Below, piece by piece: positions 53,650 to 62,655 of a DNA stretch of 64,000 bases. The stretch spans positions 682,001-746,000 of the forward strand of contig NZ_CP036200.1 of NCBI RefSeq assembly GCF_004295345.1, in the 5' to 3' direction. Positions within the stretch are counted from its first letter, which is position 1; every line of letters starts with the position of its first letter. Origin of the DNA: Shewanella maritima. GTDB taxonomy: Bacteria > Pseudomonadota > Gammaproteobacteria > Enterobacterales > Shewanellaceae. The notes below the pieces were generated by a model. It was not told where the DNA came from, ran no database searches, and saw nothing but the letters and a program-made list of their open reading frames with translations. A program made the translations under genes and the position numbers.

Positions 53650-55719
53650 TTATGCATAATAATCTATAGCAGAATGCGACGATGAGGCGGTATTTTGCCC
53701 ACTACTTGCTTCTGTTGCTGCTATTTCATCCGATTGCTCATTTTGCGCAAATTGACCACCATGAGCGTCACCATCGCCGGCGTCCCCTCTTTGCTGCTGA
53801 CCTTGCTCAGACACATTGCCGTCGGTTAGTTGCATTCCCTCTTGAGCCAGCATCTCACGAAGTCGCGGCATCGCTTGCTCTAACACATCACGGGTTTGCT
53901 GCTGCGCGGCCTGGAATTGTACTTGCGTTTGATCACCTTGCACCTGAACTTTGACCATCATAGAGCCTAGCTCTGGCGGGTCGAGGCGGATTTCTGCTTG
54001 CTGTACACCATTAGATACCATAGCGACTAACTGCTGTTTCATCACTGGCGCAAACCGCTGGATCATCTCCTGCATTTGCACATTGGTATCTGATGCAGTT
54101 CTTAATGATAATTGAAATTGCGGCACGTCAGATTTATGAATTGGGGTAAAACTACTTTGGTTTTGAACGGCTTTGGTGTCTACCGAATCAGCAATATCCA
54201 GCTCTATGCCAGCAAAATCCATTGCTGCTGCGTTGCTAGCCTGCAGTTTTTCGTTAAGGCCATTTGTTACCGCAGCACTTTGATTGGCGCTTAGCTGGGC
54301 TTTATCAGCAGCGACTTTGTCTAAAGACTTATCGATTGCTTTAGCTGCATCGTCAATATTGGCACTAATCTTTCCCGCTACCGAATCTTGATCACCAAGG
54401 ATGTTGCCTGCCTGAAGGTTTTTGGCAACATTACTTAATGACACTTGATCAGCCGTCGATTTATTTTGCTGTAAGCTTTGATTCAACTTGTCTGCAAATT
54501 CAGCGTTCAGCTGAGCGCCTTTTGTCTGTGTCGCACTTAGTTCAGCAATGTCAGCACGCTTATCAATTTTTTTAGTAGAACCGGTGTCTGCCTGCGGTAA
54601 CAACTCATCAAGCATGTCCAATACGGCTTTGTCACTCTTACTTGCGGCTGCTTCTGAGCTTGCTGCAGTAGTATTATTAGTCAACTTACTGTTATCAATA
54701 GGTAAGATAGTATCGACCGCTTTTGATTTATCAGCCCATTGGGACTCAAGCTCTGCTTCAATATCCGAACTAAGCTCACTGGTAAACTTCGTGGTATCAG
54801 CAGTCTTTGACTCGCTAGCAACTTGTTGACCTAATCCGTGTACGGCATACCTAGCTTCGCCCTGCAGGTTGACATTAGTAGTTGGCGCGTCTAAATCTAA
54901 TTCGGCCATCGCCAATATAGACTCATCAACCACAGGTGCTTGTAGATTAAAGTCATCCACTAATTGACTAAGCTCTGCTGAGGAAAGCTTATTTAATGCT
55001 TCACGGCTATGACCACTAAAAGCCATCAATTCTTGTAGTTGGGAGAAATTGAGCGTTGTAAGATAATCACTCGTTGCTTGTGTTTGAGATTGCGCACCAA
55101 CACCATTAACGCTAGCTTTAACTGCTGGCAGACCTGAGGTAAATAAATCACCTTCATTTGCGCTTTCAGCAGAAGTGGCAGATATTTGACTCTGTTTTTT
55201 GGCATCTTTTGTAGATTGCAGTGCATTTTGCGCAAACTCATCTGCAAGCGGCAAAGTCTTTCCGCTATCACCTTCCACAAGCTTTAAGTTTTCACCTAGT
55301 TCTCGCTGAGCAAAAATAAACTGAGCACCACCTTCTGCATCTTTACCGCTCTCAAGCATATCGCTACTATGCTCGTCGCCCTTCACAAGTTCAGTATCTG
55401 TATCAGCGTCCACAAGCTGAAGATCAGGCGTATCTTCAAGCATTGCCTTGTCAATTGTAGCCTGTTCGCTATCAACTAAAGACAGGTTTCGGTTACTGGT
55501 ATCGTCCTTGAGCGCTTTGGCTGATTGCGCTGATGACTCTTGCTTCGAAGCGTTATTTAACTCTTCAAGAAAACTATTACTTTCAGTACCTTGGGAGGAT
55601 TCATCAAAAGAAGAATTCGATTGGGGAGCATGGAGTGGCGAGGCATTAATAGCTGATTTAGCAGACGCATCTGCTTTAGCATTGCCATTTCCAAATAATA
55701 ATTGACTCATTTGCTGCAT
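53650..55719 (-). CDS. fliK: Flagellar hook-length control protein FliK
   Basis: Secreted molecular ruler that sets hook length and triggers the FlhB substrate switch. 689 residues: a very long low-complexity Ser/Ala/Asp/Gln-rich N-terminal part, then the conserved C-terminal Flg_hook domain (about 555-650) with IRLDPPELGSMMVKVQVQGD and LEQAMPRLREMLAQEGMQL, and a Gln/Gly/Ser tail. A GAGG site precedes the ATG. It is the first gene of the array here: fliJ and the rest of fliE-J, which normally precede it, are missing, and a sigma-54-like promoter lies 183 bases upstream. Confidence 0.92.
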   Translation of the reverse strand: MQQMSQLLFGNGNAKADASAKSAINASPLHAPQSNSSFDESSQGTESNSFLEELNNASKQESSAQSAKALKDDTSNRNLSLVDSEQATIDKAMLEDTPDLQLVDADTDTELVKGDEHSSDMLESGKDAEGGAQFIFAQRELGENLKLVEGDSGKTLPLADEFAQNALQSTKDAKKQSQISATSAESANEGDLFTSGLPAVKASVNGVGAQSQTQATSDYLTTLNFSQLQELMAFSGHSREALNKLSSAELSQLVDDFNLQAPVVDESILAMAELDLDAPTTNVNLQGEARYAVHGLGQQVASESKTADTTKFTSELSSDIEAELESQWADKSKAVDTILPIDNSKLTNNTTAASSEAAASKSDKAVLDMLDELLPQADTGSTKKIDKRADIAELSATQTKGAQLNAEFADKLNQSLQQNKSTADQVSLSNVAKNLQAGNILGDQDSVAGKISANIDDAAKAIDKSLDKVAADKAQLSANQSAAVTNGLNEKLQASNAAAMDFAGIELDIADSVDTKAVQNQSSFTPIHKSDVPQFQLSLRTASDTNVQMQEMIQRFAPVMKQQLVAMVSNGVQQAEIRLDPPELGSMMVKVQVQGDQTQVQFQAAQQQTRDVLEQAMPRLREMLAQEGMQLTDGNVSEQGQQQRGDAGDGDAHGGQFAQNEQSDEIAATEASSGQNTASSSHSAIDYYA

Positions 55720-55901
55720 AACTGCCTCACCATTTATTGTTGTTGCGACCGCTTAGCTTGGTGCTAATGCCTTATAGTGACAACACATCAACTGTTGCTA
55801 CTGACTTTTATTGACTAGCTTTGGCGGTTTCATACTTAGCTTCCGCGGTCTCATATTAGCGAGTCGGGATCCCGACTAATTTGTTACTACAGCAATATGA
55901 A

Positions 55902-55918
55902 TGCAATTCAAATGCCAA
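55902..55918 (-). promoter_or_regulatory. Sigma-54-like promoter upstream of fliK
   Basis: The minus strand reads TTGGCATTTGAATTGCA. TTGGCA and TTGCA are exact to the consensus and GG and GC are 10 bases apart. It faces fliK and would drive the whole downstream array. Confidence 0.65.
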
Positions 55919-55980
55919 CAAGCGGGCAACTCAACAAGTTAGCTAAACCACTATCAATCTCTGCAGCAAAAAATCGGCAT

Positions 55981-56008
55981 AAAAAAGCCGCAATCAAGTT
56001 GCGGCTTT
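55981..56008 (-). terminator. Rho-independent terminator of the S9 peptidase gene
   Basis: Arms AAAGCCGCAA and TTGCGGCTTT with a 5-base loop, followed on the minus strand by T residues. It lies 23 bases after the peptidase stop codon. Confidence 0.85.
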
Positions 56009-56030
56009 ATAACTAGAGCACCAAGTCACG

Positions 56031-58823
56031 TTAGTCGTTAGCGCGATACTCCTGATAGGCTTCGCCTTGAGTCAACCATGTCGGCGCATCCTTACCCTTA
56101 AGGTAATGGTCAAAGTACTCCATCATGCGAATCGAGTAGTCTAACTTATTTGGATACTTCTTCAGATGGTGCGGCTCGTCTTGATACTGCAAGAACACCA
56201 CATCTTTACCCGCACGGCGCATAGCCAAGTACATTTCTACACCTTGCTCCCACGGCACCGCATCGTCTTTATCACCGAACATAATCATCATTGGCGTTTC
56301 AATGCGATCGGCATAAAACACAGGTGAGTTCTCGATATATTTCAGTGGCGCGTTAAATAGCGACTGACCGATACGGCTTTGACCTGTTTCATACTGGAAC
56401 TGACGTGCAAGACCACTTCCATGGCGAATACCGCTGTATGCGCTAGTCATGTTAGATACTGGCGCGCCGCTCACTGCCGCTTTAAAAATGTGAGTTTGCG
56501 TCACGGCATAAGCAGTTTGATAGCCAGCCCATGAATGCCCTTGAATACCAATGGCATCAGGGTCTGCAATTCCCATATCGATTAACTTTTGTACTCCGGC
56601 AGTTAATGCTTGTACCGAAGAAGGACCAGGATAGCCGATGTCAAAACGCACATCAGGCAAGAACACTGCGTAGCCGTTTTGCGCGAACCAAGCAAAGTTG
56701 GGCCTATGGTTAATTTTCATATCAGGGAAAGCGTGTAAGCGATCGCTCATAAAGCGATAGAAGTAAACTAGTACTGGATACTTTTTACCTTCTTGATAAT
56801 TGATTGGCTTAATCAATACACCATCAGATTGACGACCATGACCATCACGCCAGTGCACAAGCTCCGCATTACCCCAAGCGAAAGCATCGCGCTGGGCATC
56901 AAGGTTAGTAATTTTTTGCGACTGCGCCACAGATTCAAAATCGGCTACATAGAGATCAGGATACTGATCATAACGCTCACTTGAGTACACTAAAACACCA
57001 GTGTCTTTCGCGCGTGCCAGCATCTCAAGCTTACCGTTGGTTTCAAGGGCAATTTTAACCCCTGACTCACCTTCCATGCCCATATAAAAACTGTCAGCCT
57101 TAGTTTTGTGACTGTAGCCTTTTAGCAGTAAAGTCTGGTCTTCAATGAGCGGTATATCTTTACCATCTTGCTCAACAAGGCCGGTTAGACGAAACTCGAT
57201 TTGCTGCTCACGACCTAAACCATTAGTGATCATAAAGCCACGGTGAGACACAGTGTTGAACTGCCACGCATCGTATTTGTCGTAAACCACTATTTCAGTG
57301 TCATCTTCAAGCCAAGGACCAAAGCCATAGCCAGGCGCTGGGCTTGGGTAGTCGTGATCTTCATTAGCAAACGGAGTGTTGAGTTCAGCGGTTAGGTTAT
57401 GCTTACGGCCGGTGGCTATGTCATAAAGATACACATGCCCTTGCTGGTAATAAGCCATAAATTTGGCATTAGGCGACAGCGTTGGCTGCGCGTAAGCAGA
57501 CTGCTGAGGGATCACTAGCGTGTGTTGACCTGTGTTTAAGTCAACTAGGTAAAAATCACGATAAAAACCGGCCCAAGTCGTCATCTTTTGATACGGCACA
57601 TTTGAGCTTGCCACTAAAAAGCGCTTTTGCTCACCATACGTAACATCAGGAATATCACGCGTGGCTAGCTGCACAATTCGATTTGCATTAATATGCAATA
57701 CCGCAGCAAAGGTCTTCTCTCGCTCTTCTTGATACTCTTTTATTTCGTGCGGTTTAATCTTTGGATCTTCGCCATGCCAAATACGTAAATCACGCTTACC
57801 GACGATAATGTTTCTATCAAGCAGATCTTTCTCGTCTTTAAAGTCAGCAATTTCAGCTTGAGGCGTTACCTGTGGTACGCGGCCAAAGAACAAACGCTCA
57901 CCGTCTTTGCTAAATTTAAGCGTGCTGAATTGGTTTAATACCCAATCTTTATCTGTCGGTAGCTTTTGGGCTTTAACGCTCGCTAGGTCAATTAGGCTTA
58001 GCTTATACTCACGGCCCCAACGCAGAGTGTCGCTGCTACCATAAGTAAACGCTAACTTCTGCGCCGCTGAGCTGATAGCCAACTCGCCGATTTGTTGTGT
58101 TTTTGAGGTAAAGACTTGCTTGGTTTGTAGCTTTACTAAATCCAGCCACTGAACTTGATGCAACTGGCTTTCGCCGTCGTTAATCGCAATCACCATACCT
58201 TTACTAGCATCATCAAATACCCAGCCAGTAACATGGTCGAAATCAAAGCGCTTGTTGCTTGCTAACTCAATAACCGAAAAGCCACTGCCTTTATCAGCTT
58301 CTTCAATCTCGCGCTGAGGTTTGTCATCCGCGTTGTCAGACTTGTCTTTAGTTTTTGCATCATCTTTTTGAAGCTCAAAAACAATCGCTATAACCTTACC
58401 GTCGTCACTAAACTTGGCACTTTTTACGTTTTTGAACTCATTGGTGTCGCCAGTTTGAGTATTGAGCAGCACCAAACCAGTAGACTGTTGTTTCTTATCT
58501 AGTGTTTTGCTCTCAAGCAATGTTGGCTTTTGCATCGCAAATACAAAGTTGCCATCACTGGAGGTTTGCACTGCTGATGCATTGGCAAGTTCATAACGCT
58601 TTTGCTCAGCACCTAAAACGGTGACCAGCGCACGGCTATCACCGCGATCTGGCTTCGCTTCTACGGCAACCACTTTACCGTTATCAGAAATCACCGGCTT
58701 TTGCAGTGTTTCAAAGGTCATAATGTCTTCGAGTGTCAGCGGCTTGGTTTGCGCAGCTTGCGCGCCTCCCGCTGTTACAGCAGCCACCATCATGGCTATA
58801 GGCATAAGCTTAAATAATTTCAC
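56031..58823 (-). CDS. Exported S9-family prolyl oligopeptidase-like peptidase
   Basis: 930 residues with a signal peptide (MKLFKLMPIAMMVAAVTAGG, cleavage after AQA), so probably periplasmic. An N-terminal beta-propeller (about 30-640) is followed by the alpha/beta-hydrolase domain. The catalytic Ser is in GIQGHSWAGYQTAY near residue 762, the Asp in MFGDKDDAVPWEQG near 850, and the His in DEPHHLKK near 883, the S9 order. The propeller has an Asp/Lys-rich insertion (DDAKTKDKSDNADDKPQ). Such enzymes are dipeptidyl or acylaminoacyl peptidases; the substrate is not predictable. It separates fliK from the rest of the chromosome. Confidence 0.9.
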   Translation of the reverse strand: MKLFKLMPIAMMVAAVTAGGAQAAQTKPLTLEDIMTFETLQKPVISDNGKVVAVEAKPDRGDSRALVTVLGAEQKRYELANASAVQTSSDGNFVFAMQKPTLLESKTLDKKQQSTGLVLLNTQTGDTNEFKNVKSAKFSDDGKVIAIVFELQKDDAKTKDKSDNADDKPQREIEEADKGSGFSVIELASNKRFDFDHVTGWVFDDASKGMVIAINDGESQLHQVQWLDLVKLQTKQVFTSKTQQIGELAISSAAQKLAFTYGSSDTLRWGREYKLSLIDLASVKAQKLPTDKDWVLNQFSTLKFSKDGERLFFGRVPQVTPQAEIADFKDEKDLLDRNIIVGKRDLRIWHGEDPKIKPHEIKEYQEEREKTFAAVLHINANRIVQLATRDIPDVTYGEQKRFLVASSNVPYQKMTTWAGFYRDFYLVDLNTGQHTLVIPQQSAYAQPTLSPNAKFMAYYQQGHVYLYDIATGRKHNLTAELNTPFANEDHDYPSPAPGYGFGPWLEDDTEIVVYDKYDAWQFNTVSHRGFMITNGLGREQQIEFRLTGLVEQDGKDIPLIEDQTLLLKGYSHKTKADSFYMGMEGESGVKIALETNGKLEMLARAKDTGVLVYSSERYDQYPDLYVADFESVAQSQKITNLDAQRDAFAWGNAELVHWRDGHGRQSDGVLIKPINYQEGKKYPVLVYFYRFMSDRLHAFPDMKINHRPNFAWFAQNGYAVFLPDVRFDIGYPGPSSVQALTAGVQKLIDMGIADPDAIGIQGHSWAGYQTAYAVTQTHIFKAAVSGAPVSNMTSAYSGIRHGSGLARQFQYETGQSRIGQSLFNAPLKYIENSPVFYADRIETPMMIMFGDKDDAVPWEQGVEMYLAMRRAGKDVVFLQYQDEPHHLKKYPNKLDYSIRMMEYFDHYLKGKDAPTWLTQGEAYQEYRAND

Positions 58824-59031
58824 AACTACCCTCGTTTGCTATTGTTGCTTTTATTGCTACCAGTTTTCTCGATGCTATGCGACCAAAGTCGCCTTGATAA
58901 CATACTGGCTACATTTATGCTTTGTGACTGAATTTTAATAAGTTATCTACATTAGGGCTAACTTACTTAAGGCATAGGTTTGCCATCATAAAGCAAACAA
59001 ACGTCAATTAATTCAAATACGGCAAAAATAA

Positions 59032-59047
59032 TGTGATTTAACTCACT
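59032..59047. promoter_or_regulatory. CRP-like binding site
   Basis: TGTGA-TTTAAC-TCACT agrees with the CRP consensus TGTGA-N6-TCACA at nine of ten positions. It lies about 130 bases upstream of the dehydrogenase start. Confidence 0.55.
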
Positions 59048-59097
59048 ATTTTCTGTAAATAAAGATTAAAAGCCGTTAAACTACGCCGCAGAAAATC

Positions 59098-59114
59098 GAT
59101 GACATTTTGTCATC
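59098..59114. promoter_or_regulatory. Palindromic operator candidate
   Basis: Perfect 7+3+7 inverted repeat GATGACA, TTT, TGTCATC, 61 bases before the dehydrogenase start codon. The half-sites resemble NagR half-sites, but the spacer is one base shorter, so the cognate regulator is uncertain. Confidence 0.45.
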
Positions 59115-59175
59115 ATGTAACCGTGCCTAACACGGAATGCCCATTGCAGTAACCACAAATGTGGAAGGAACATCC

Positions 59176-60186
59176 ATGTCAAAACGTACTATAACCGTGA
59201 TCCCAGGTGATGGGATTGGCCCAAGCATCATTGATTCAGCATTAAAAATCCTCGACAAAGCAGGATGTGATTTCGACTACGAATTTGCTGATGCAGGCTT
59301 AACAGCGTTAGAAAAGCACGGCGAATTGTTACCGCAACGCACACTTGATCTAATCGAGAAAAACCGCATCACACTTAAAGGCCCATTAACGACGCCAGTG
59401 GGTGAAGGTTTTACTTCTATTAACGTAAGCCTACGTAAAAAATTCAGCCTTTACGCTAATGTGCGCCCGGTAAACTCTTTCAAGGGCACACAAGCCCGTT
59501 ACGAGAATATCGACATCATTACCGTGCGTGAAAACACTGAAGGTATGTACTCAGGTCTTGGTCAAACTATCTCAGACGATGGTGCGACAGCAGAAGCGAC
59601 CAGTATCATTACTCGTCAAGGTGCAGAACAAATCACCACTTTTGCCTACGAGCTAGCCCGAAAAGAAAACCGCAAAAAAGTAACTATCGTGCATAAAGCA
59701 AACATCATGAAGTCTACTTCTGGTTTGTTCCTTAAAGTGGCGCGTGAAGTGAGCGAGCGTTACCCTGACATCACAACTGAAGAAATGATTGTTGATGCAA
59801 CCTGTATGAAGCTGGTTATGAACCCAGAGAACTTCGACGTGATTGTCACAACTAACCTATTTGGTGACATTCTGTCAGATCTATGTGCAGGTCTTGTTGG
59901 CGGTCTTGGTATGGCGCCAGGTGCCAACATTGGTAAAGATGCAGCAATTTTTGAAGCCGTACATGGCAGTGCACCAGATATCGCAGGCAAAAACCTAGCT
60001 AACCCTACTTCAGTTATCCTGGCATCAATCCAAATGCTGGAATACCTAGGCATGGCTGATAAAGCTTCGATGATCCGTAGCGCTGTATCTGCAGTGATTG
60101 AAGAAGGTGATCGTACTACTCGCGACTTAGGCGGTACTCACGGTACAACTGACTTTACTCAAGCAGTACTCGACCGTATTAGCTAA
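59176..60186 (+). CDS. NAD-type isocitrate dehydrogenase (isopropylmalate dehydrogenase superfamily)
   Basis: Oxidative decarboxylation of isocitrate in the TCA cycle. The ATG at 59176 follows GGAAGGA and gives 336 residues; a frame extending 13 codons upstream lacks a site. Family motifs are ITVIPGDGIGPSI at the N terminus, TTPVGEGFTSINVSLRKKFS (substrate loop), RENTEGMYSG, the catalytic HKANIMKSTSGLF, and metal-binding TTNLFGDILSDLCAGLVGG, ending in FEAVHGSAPDIAGKNLANP. Length and loop fit the short homodimeric NAD-IDH type found in Shewanella, rather than the 416-residue NADP-Icd. Homoisocitrate or isopropylmalate dehydrogenase is less likely but not excluded by motifs alone. Confidence 0.85.
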   Translation: MSKRTITVIPGDGIGPSIIDSALKILDKAGCDFDYEFADAGLTALEKHGELLPQRTLDLIEKNRITLKGPLTTPVGEGFTSINVSLRKKFSLYANVRPVNSFKGTQARYENIDIITVRENTEGMYSGLGQTISDDGATAEATSIITRQGAEQITTFAYELARKENRKKVTIVHKANIMKSTSGLFLKVAREVSERYPDITTEEMIVDATCMKLVMNPENFDVIVTTNLFGDILSDLCAGLVGGLGMAPGANIGKDAAIFEAVHGSAPDIAGKNLANPTSVILASIQMLEYLGMADKASMIRSAVSAVIEEGDRTTRDLGGTHGTTDFTQAVLDRIS

Positions 60187-60206
60187 ATAGCATTAGCAAA
60201 ACAACT

Positions 60207-60243
60207 AAAAAGCCCGTTGAATATCATGTTCAACGGGCTTTTT
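60207..60243 (+). terminator. Rho-independent terminator of the isocitrate dehydrogenase gene
   Basis: AAAAAGCCCGTTGAA, a 7-base loop, TTCAACGGGCTTTTT: perfect 15-bp stem, 20 bases after the stop codon. A-rich bases on the left let it also serve the leftward rlmM transcript. Confidence 0.9.
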
Positions 60244-60269
60244 GTTTTAACAACCGAAATTAATGGTGG

Positions 60270-61367
60270 TTAAATACCTTCAGCGTAATTCACGCCTTTT
60301 TCAGGGAATAGCCACAAATGCACAGTCACTTCATCACGGTCATGATAAAGATGCTTGCATTGCATTTGGAACTCAATTTCGTTCTCTTCTAAAATGGCGC
60401 TCATGGTTTCCAGTACCACTTTTACCTCTTTAAAGCGGCTCTTCATTGGCAGTTTGAGGTTAAATATCGCCTCTTTAAACCAACCATTAATTGCCCAGGC
60501 TTCAATTAGCTCTGCCACTCGAGATGGTTTATCAACCATGTCACACACTAACCAATAGATATTCTTACGTGGCGGCTCCCAGCGGAAACCATCGGCGCGG
60601 TAATGCTTTACCTGGCCGGTTTCCATTAGCTTTTCATTCATAGGGCCATTATCAATGGCTGCTACCATCATGCCGCGGCGTACCAGTTGATATGTCCAAC
60701 CACCAGGGCAAGCGCCCAAATCGACCGCATTTAAGCCACTGCGAGCACGCTTCTCATGCTCTTCTTTGGTTAAAAACACGCCAAAAGCTTCATCTAACTT
60801 TAAGCTAGAGCGACTTGGCGCATCGGCAGCCATCTTAAGTCTCGGAATACCCATAAAGTGTGGCGAAGAATTATCGCTATTGGAATAACCCACATAGGCT
60901 TTACCCGGCGCGATAAAGCACACATGAATTATCGGCTGCTTTGGGTCATCTTTTGCAAGTAAAGCACCCGACTTTTTCAGCCCTTGACGCAGCGGCACTG
61001 TAAACTTACGGCAAAAACCTGAAAGCTCTTTCGCCTCATTGGTGTCTGGCATTTCTACTCGTAAATCACCACATTGTTTCAATGAGCTAAGCGCTTCAAC
61101 AATTGGCGATACCCTATCCTGCTCAGGCAGCGCATTAAGTAACTCTGCCGCGGCAAACATCTGCCTAGCAAATACCAAAGATGACAGCTTAAGCGCACGA
61201 ATCAAACGGTCAGCGCCGTTATCTTCAAAACACTGATACACCACATAAGCATCGTTGACATTGGCTTTTACAAAACCGCCAATATTAAGCTCACCAGCAC
61301 GATATTGAATTTCAGCGGCGCAATCTTTTTCATAACCAGCGCGGCAATATAGAACGAGGTTTTTCAT
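60270..61367 (-). CDS. rlmM: 23S rRNA 2'-O-ribose methyltransferase RlmM
   Basis: Methylates C2498 of 23S rRNA using S-adenosylmethionine. The ATG at 61365-61367 (AAAGGTT upstream) gives 365 residues, the usual length; the frame extends 19 codons further without a start signal. The N-terminal THUMP-like region (MKNLVLYCRAGYEKDCAAEI) is followed by the Rossmann methyltransferase with VDLGACPGGWTYQLVRRGM (about 215-235) and WLVCDMVDKPSRVAELI. It ends VTVHLWLFPEKGVNYAEGI, as in other RlmM proteins. Confidence 0.94.
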   Translation of the reverse strand: MKNLVLYCRAGYEKDCAAEIQYRAGELNIGGFVKANVNDAYVVYQCFEDNGADRLIRALKLSSLVFARQMFAAAELLNALPEQDRVSPIVEALSSLKQCGDLRVEMPDTNEAKELSGFCRKFTVPLRQGLKKSGALLAKDDPKQPIIHVCFIAPGKAYVGYSNSDNSSPHFMGIPRLKMAADAPSRSSLKLDEAFGVFLTKEEHEKRARSGLNAVDLGACPGGWTYQLVRRGMMVAAIDNGPMNEKLMETGQVKHYRADGFRWEPPRKNIYWLVCDMVDKPSRVAELIEAWAINGWFKEAIFNLKLPMKSRFKEVKVVLETMSAILEENEIEFQMQCKHLYHDRDEVTVHLWLFPEKGVNYAEGI

Positions 61368-61450
61368 CAATAACCTTTCACACAAGAGACAATCGGCGGG
61401 ATTATAGCGCAAATTTTGGCGCAAGACTCAGCGCAAAGCGCGGCAGATAT

Positions 61451-61488
61451 AAAAAAGCACCCTTTATGGTCATCAATAAAGGGCGCTT
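61451..61488 (-). terminator. Rho-independent terminator after the DUF423 gene
   Basis: AAGCACCCTTTAT paired with ATAAAGGGCGCTT (one A-C mismatch), followed on the minus strand by six T residues. Confidence 0.78.
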
Positions 61489-61509
61489 CAAAATCAATAA
61501 ACTTAGCAA

Positions 61510-61896
61510 CTACTTGGTCTGCGACGTCTGTAACCTAGACACACTATAAGCAAACAGTAACCAGCCGATGAGTAGGAAAGTGCCGCCAATAGGCGTGATT
61601 GGACCAACCCACTTCACGCCAGTCAGGGCGTATAAGTATAAAGAGCCCGAGAAAAACACCATACCTATGACAAAACACCATGCAGACCATACGATCTGCT
61701 TGGTATTAATCCACTGCGAGCATATCCCTAGCGCGAGCAAGGCAAAGGTATGGTAAAACTGATACTCCACCCCAAGTTTAAAGATGGAAATCAACTCAGC
61801 TGGCGCAATGTTTTTCAACCCATGAGCACCAAATGCCCCCAATGCTACCGCTAAAAAACCACTCACTGTCGCTGTTAATAAGATTGTTTTATTCAT
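61510..61896 (-). CDS. DUF423 (YgdD/TMEM256-like) inner-membrane protein
   Basis: 128 residues, four membrane helices. The N-terminal block FLAVALGAFGAHGLKNIAP and YQFYHTFALLALGI are the signatures of the DUF423 family. GPITPIGGTFLLIGWLLFAY closes the protein. Function unknown. In gammaproteobacteria the gene usually neighbours rlmM, as here, so the two may be co-transcribed with the preceding hydrolase gene (10-base gap). Confidence 0.9.
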   Translation of the reverse strand: MNKTILLTATVSGFLAVALGAFGAHGLKNIAPAELISIFKLGVEYQFYHTFALLALGICSQWINTKQIVWSAWCFVIGMVFFSGSLYLYALTGVKWVGPITPIGGTFLLIGWLLFAYSVSRLQTSQTK

Positions 61897-61905
61897 TTTG
61901 CTCTT

Positions 61906-62592
61906 CTACTCGCTAGGGCCTAGATACTCTTCAATAAACTTAACTGCGCTATCTAGGTTAGCGTCATAGGTATAACCTGACGACTTTCTTGGTTTAAAAC
62001 TATGATCGCCATCGCCAAGCCAGCGAACCTCAACCCCTTCCCTTAGTGTCCACTCAGTTAACTGCTGCTTATTACCAAAGCTATCGCGCTCACCTTGAAT
62101 AACCAAAGTTGGCATCGCACTGTCGTTAATGCTCGAAAGCCGTGGCTCTTTGCCTTTTGGCGGTAAAAATGGGTAACCCAAACAAATTACATGACTAATT
62201 TTGCTAGTAATATCTGTGAGTTCAGGAGTTAAACCATGCTCGTTTGACATCAAGATAGACGACATACGCCCGCCCATTGACTTACCAAGCAACACGATAC
62301 GTTTAGGGGCAAGTTTACCAAGCTTGATTAACTGCTCAACATGGGCGAGTACCGACTCATAATGAGCAAGCAGTTTAGGCGCGCGCTCAGGTGGGCGACG
62401 CTTACCATCTGCCATATTGTTTTGCATATACATGAAGTTGAAACGCAGCACTTGAAAGCGCCGTGCAACCAAGCGCTCAGCCATTGATTGCATAAACTCA
62501 TGGTGCATATTGGCACCCGCGCCATGGGCGAATATTATCAGCGTGTCGCTAATCTCTCCCTGAAGTACATAATCTTTGGCAAGCTCGGTCAT
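61906..62592 (-). CDS. Alpha/beta-hydrolase family protein (KANL3/Tex30-like)
   Basis: 228 residues. An oxyanion-hole motif is in LIIFAHGAGANMHHEFM, the nucleophile Ser in RIVLLGKSMGGRMSSIL (G-K-S-M-G, about residue 103), the acid Asp in LVIQGERDSFG (about 172), and the His in WLGDGDHSFKP (about 199), so the triad is complete. Related proteins are cytosolic hydrolases of unknown substrate. The ribosome site is weak. It is probably in one transcript with the DUF423 gene. Confidence 0.85.
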   Translation of the reverse strand: MTELAKDYVLQGEISDTLIIFAHGAGANMHHEFMQSMAERLVARRFQVLRFNFMYMQNNMADGKRRPPERAPKLLAHYESVLAHVEQLIKLGKLAPKRIVLLGKSMGGRMSSILMSNEHGLTPELTDITSKISHVICLGYPFLPPKGKEPRLSSINDSAMPTLVIQGERDSFGNKQQLTEWTLREGVEVRWLGDGDHSFKPRKSSGYTYDANLDSAVKFIEEYLGPSE

Positions 62593-62655
62593 TATTGTTT
62601 GTTCTCTACTACTTTTATTTACTGCTGCACTGTAACGCTAATGCAATGAAACTGC

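Larger units (their letters stand above)
55720..56030. other. Intergenic region between fliK and the S9 peptidase gene
   Basis: 311 bases holding the terminator of the peptidase gene (55981-56008), the sigma-54-like promoter for fliK (55902-55918), a GTCGGGATCCCGAC palindrome near 55864, and otherwise no gene. Confidence 0.5.
58824..59175. promoter_or_regulatory. Divergent promoter region of the S9 peptidase and isocitrate dehydrogenase genes
   Basis: 352 bases without a gene. It contains a CRP-like site (59032-59047) and a perfect GATGACA-TTT-TGTCATC palindrome (59098-59114), both closer to the dehydrogenase gene. The peptidase promoter must lie towards its left end. Confidence 0.5.
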
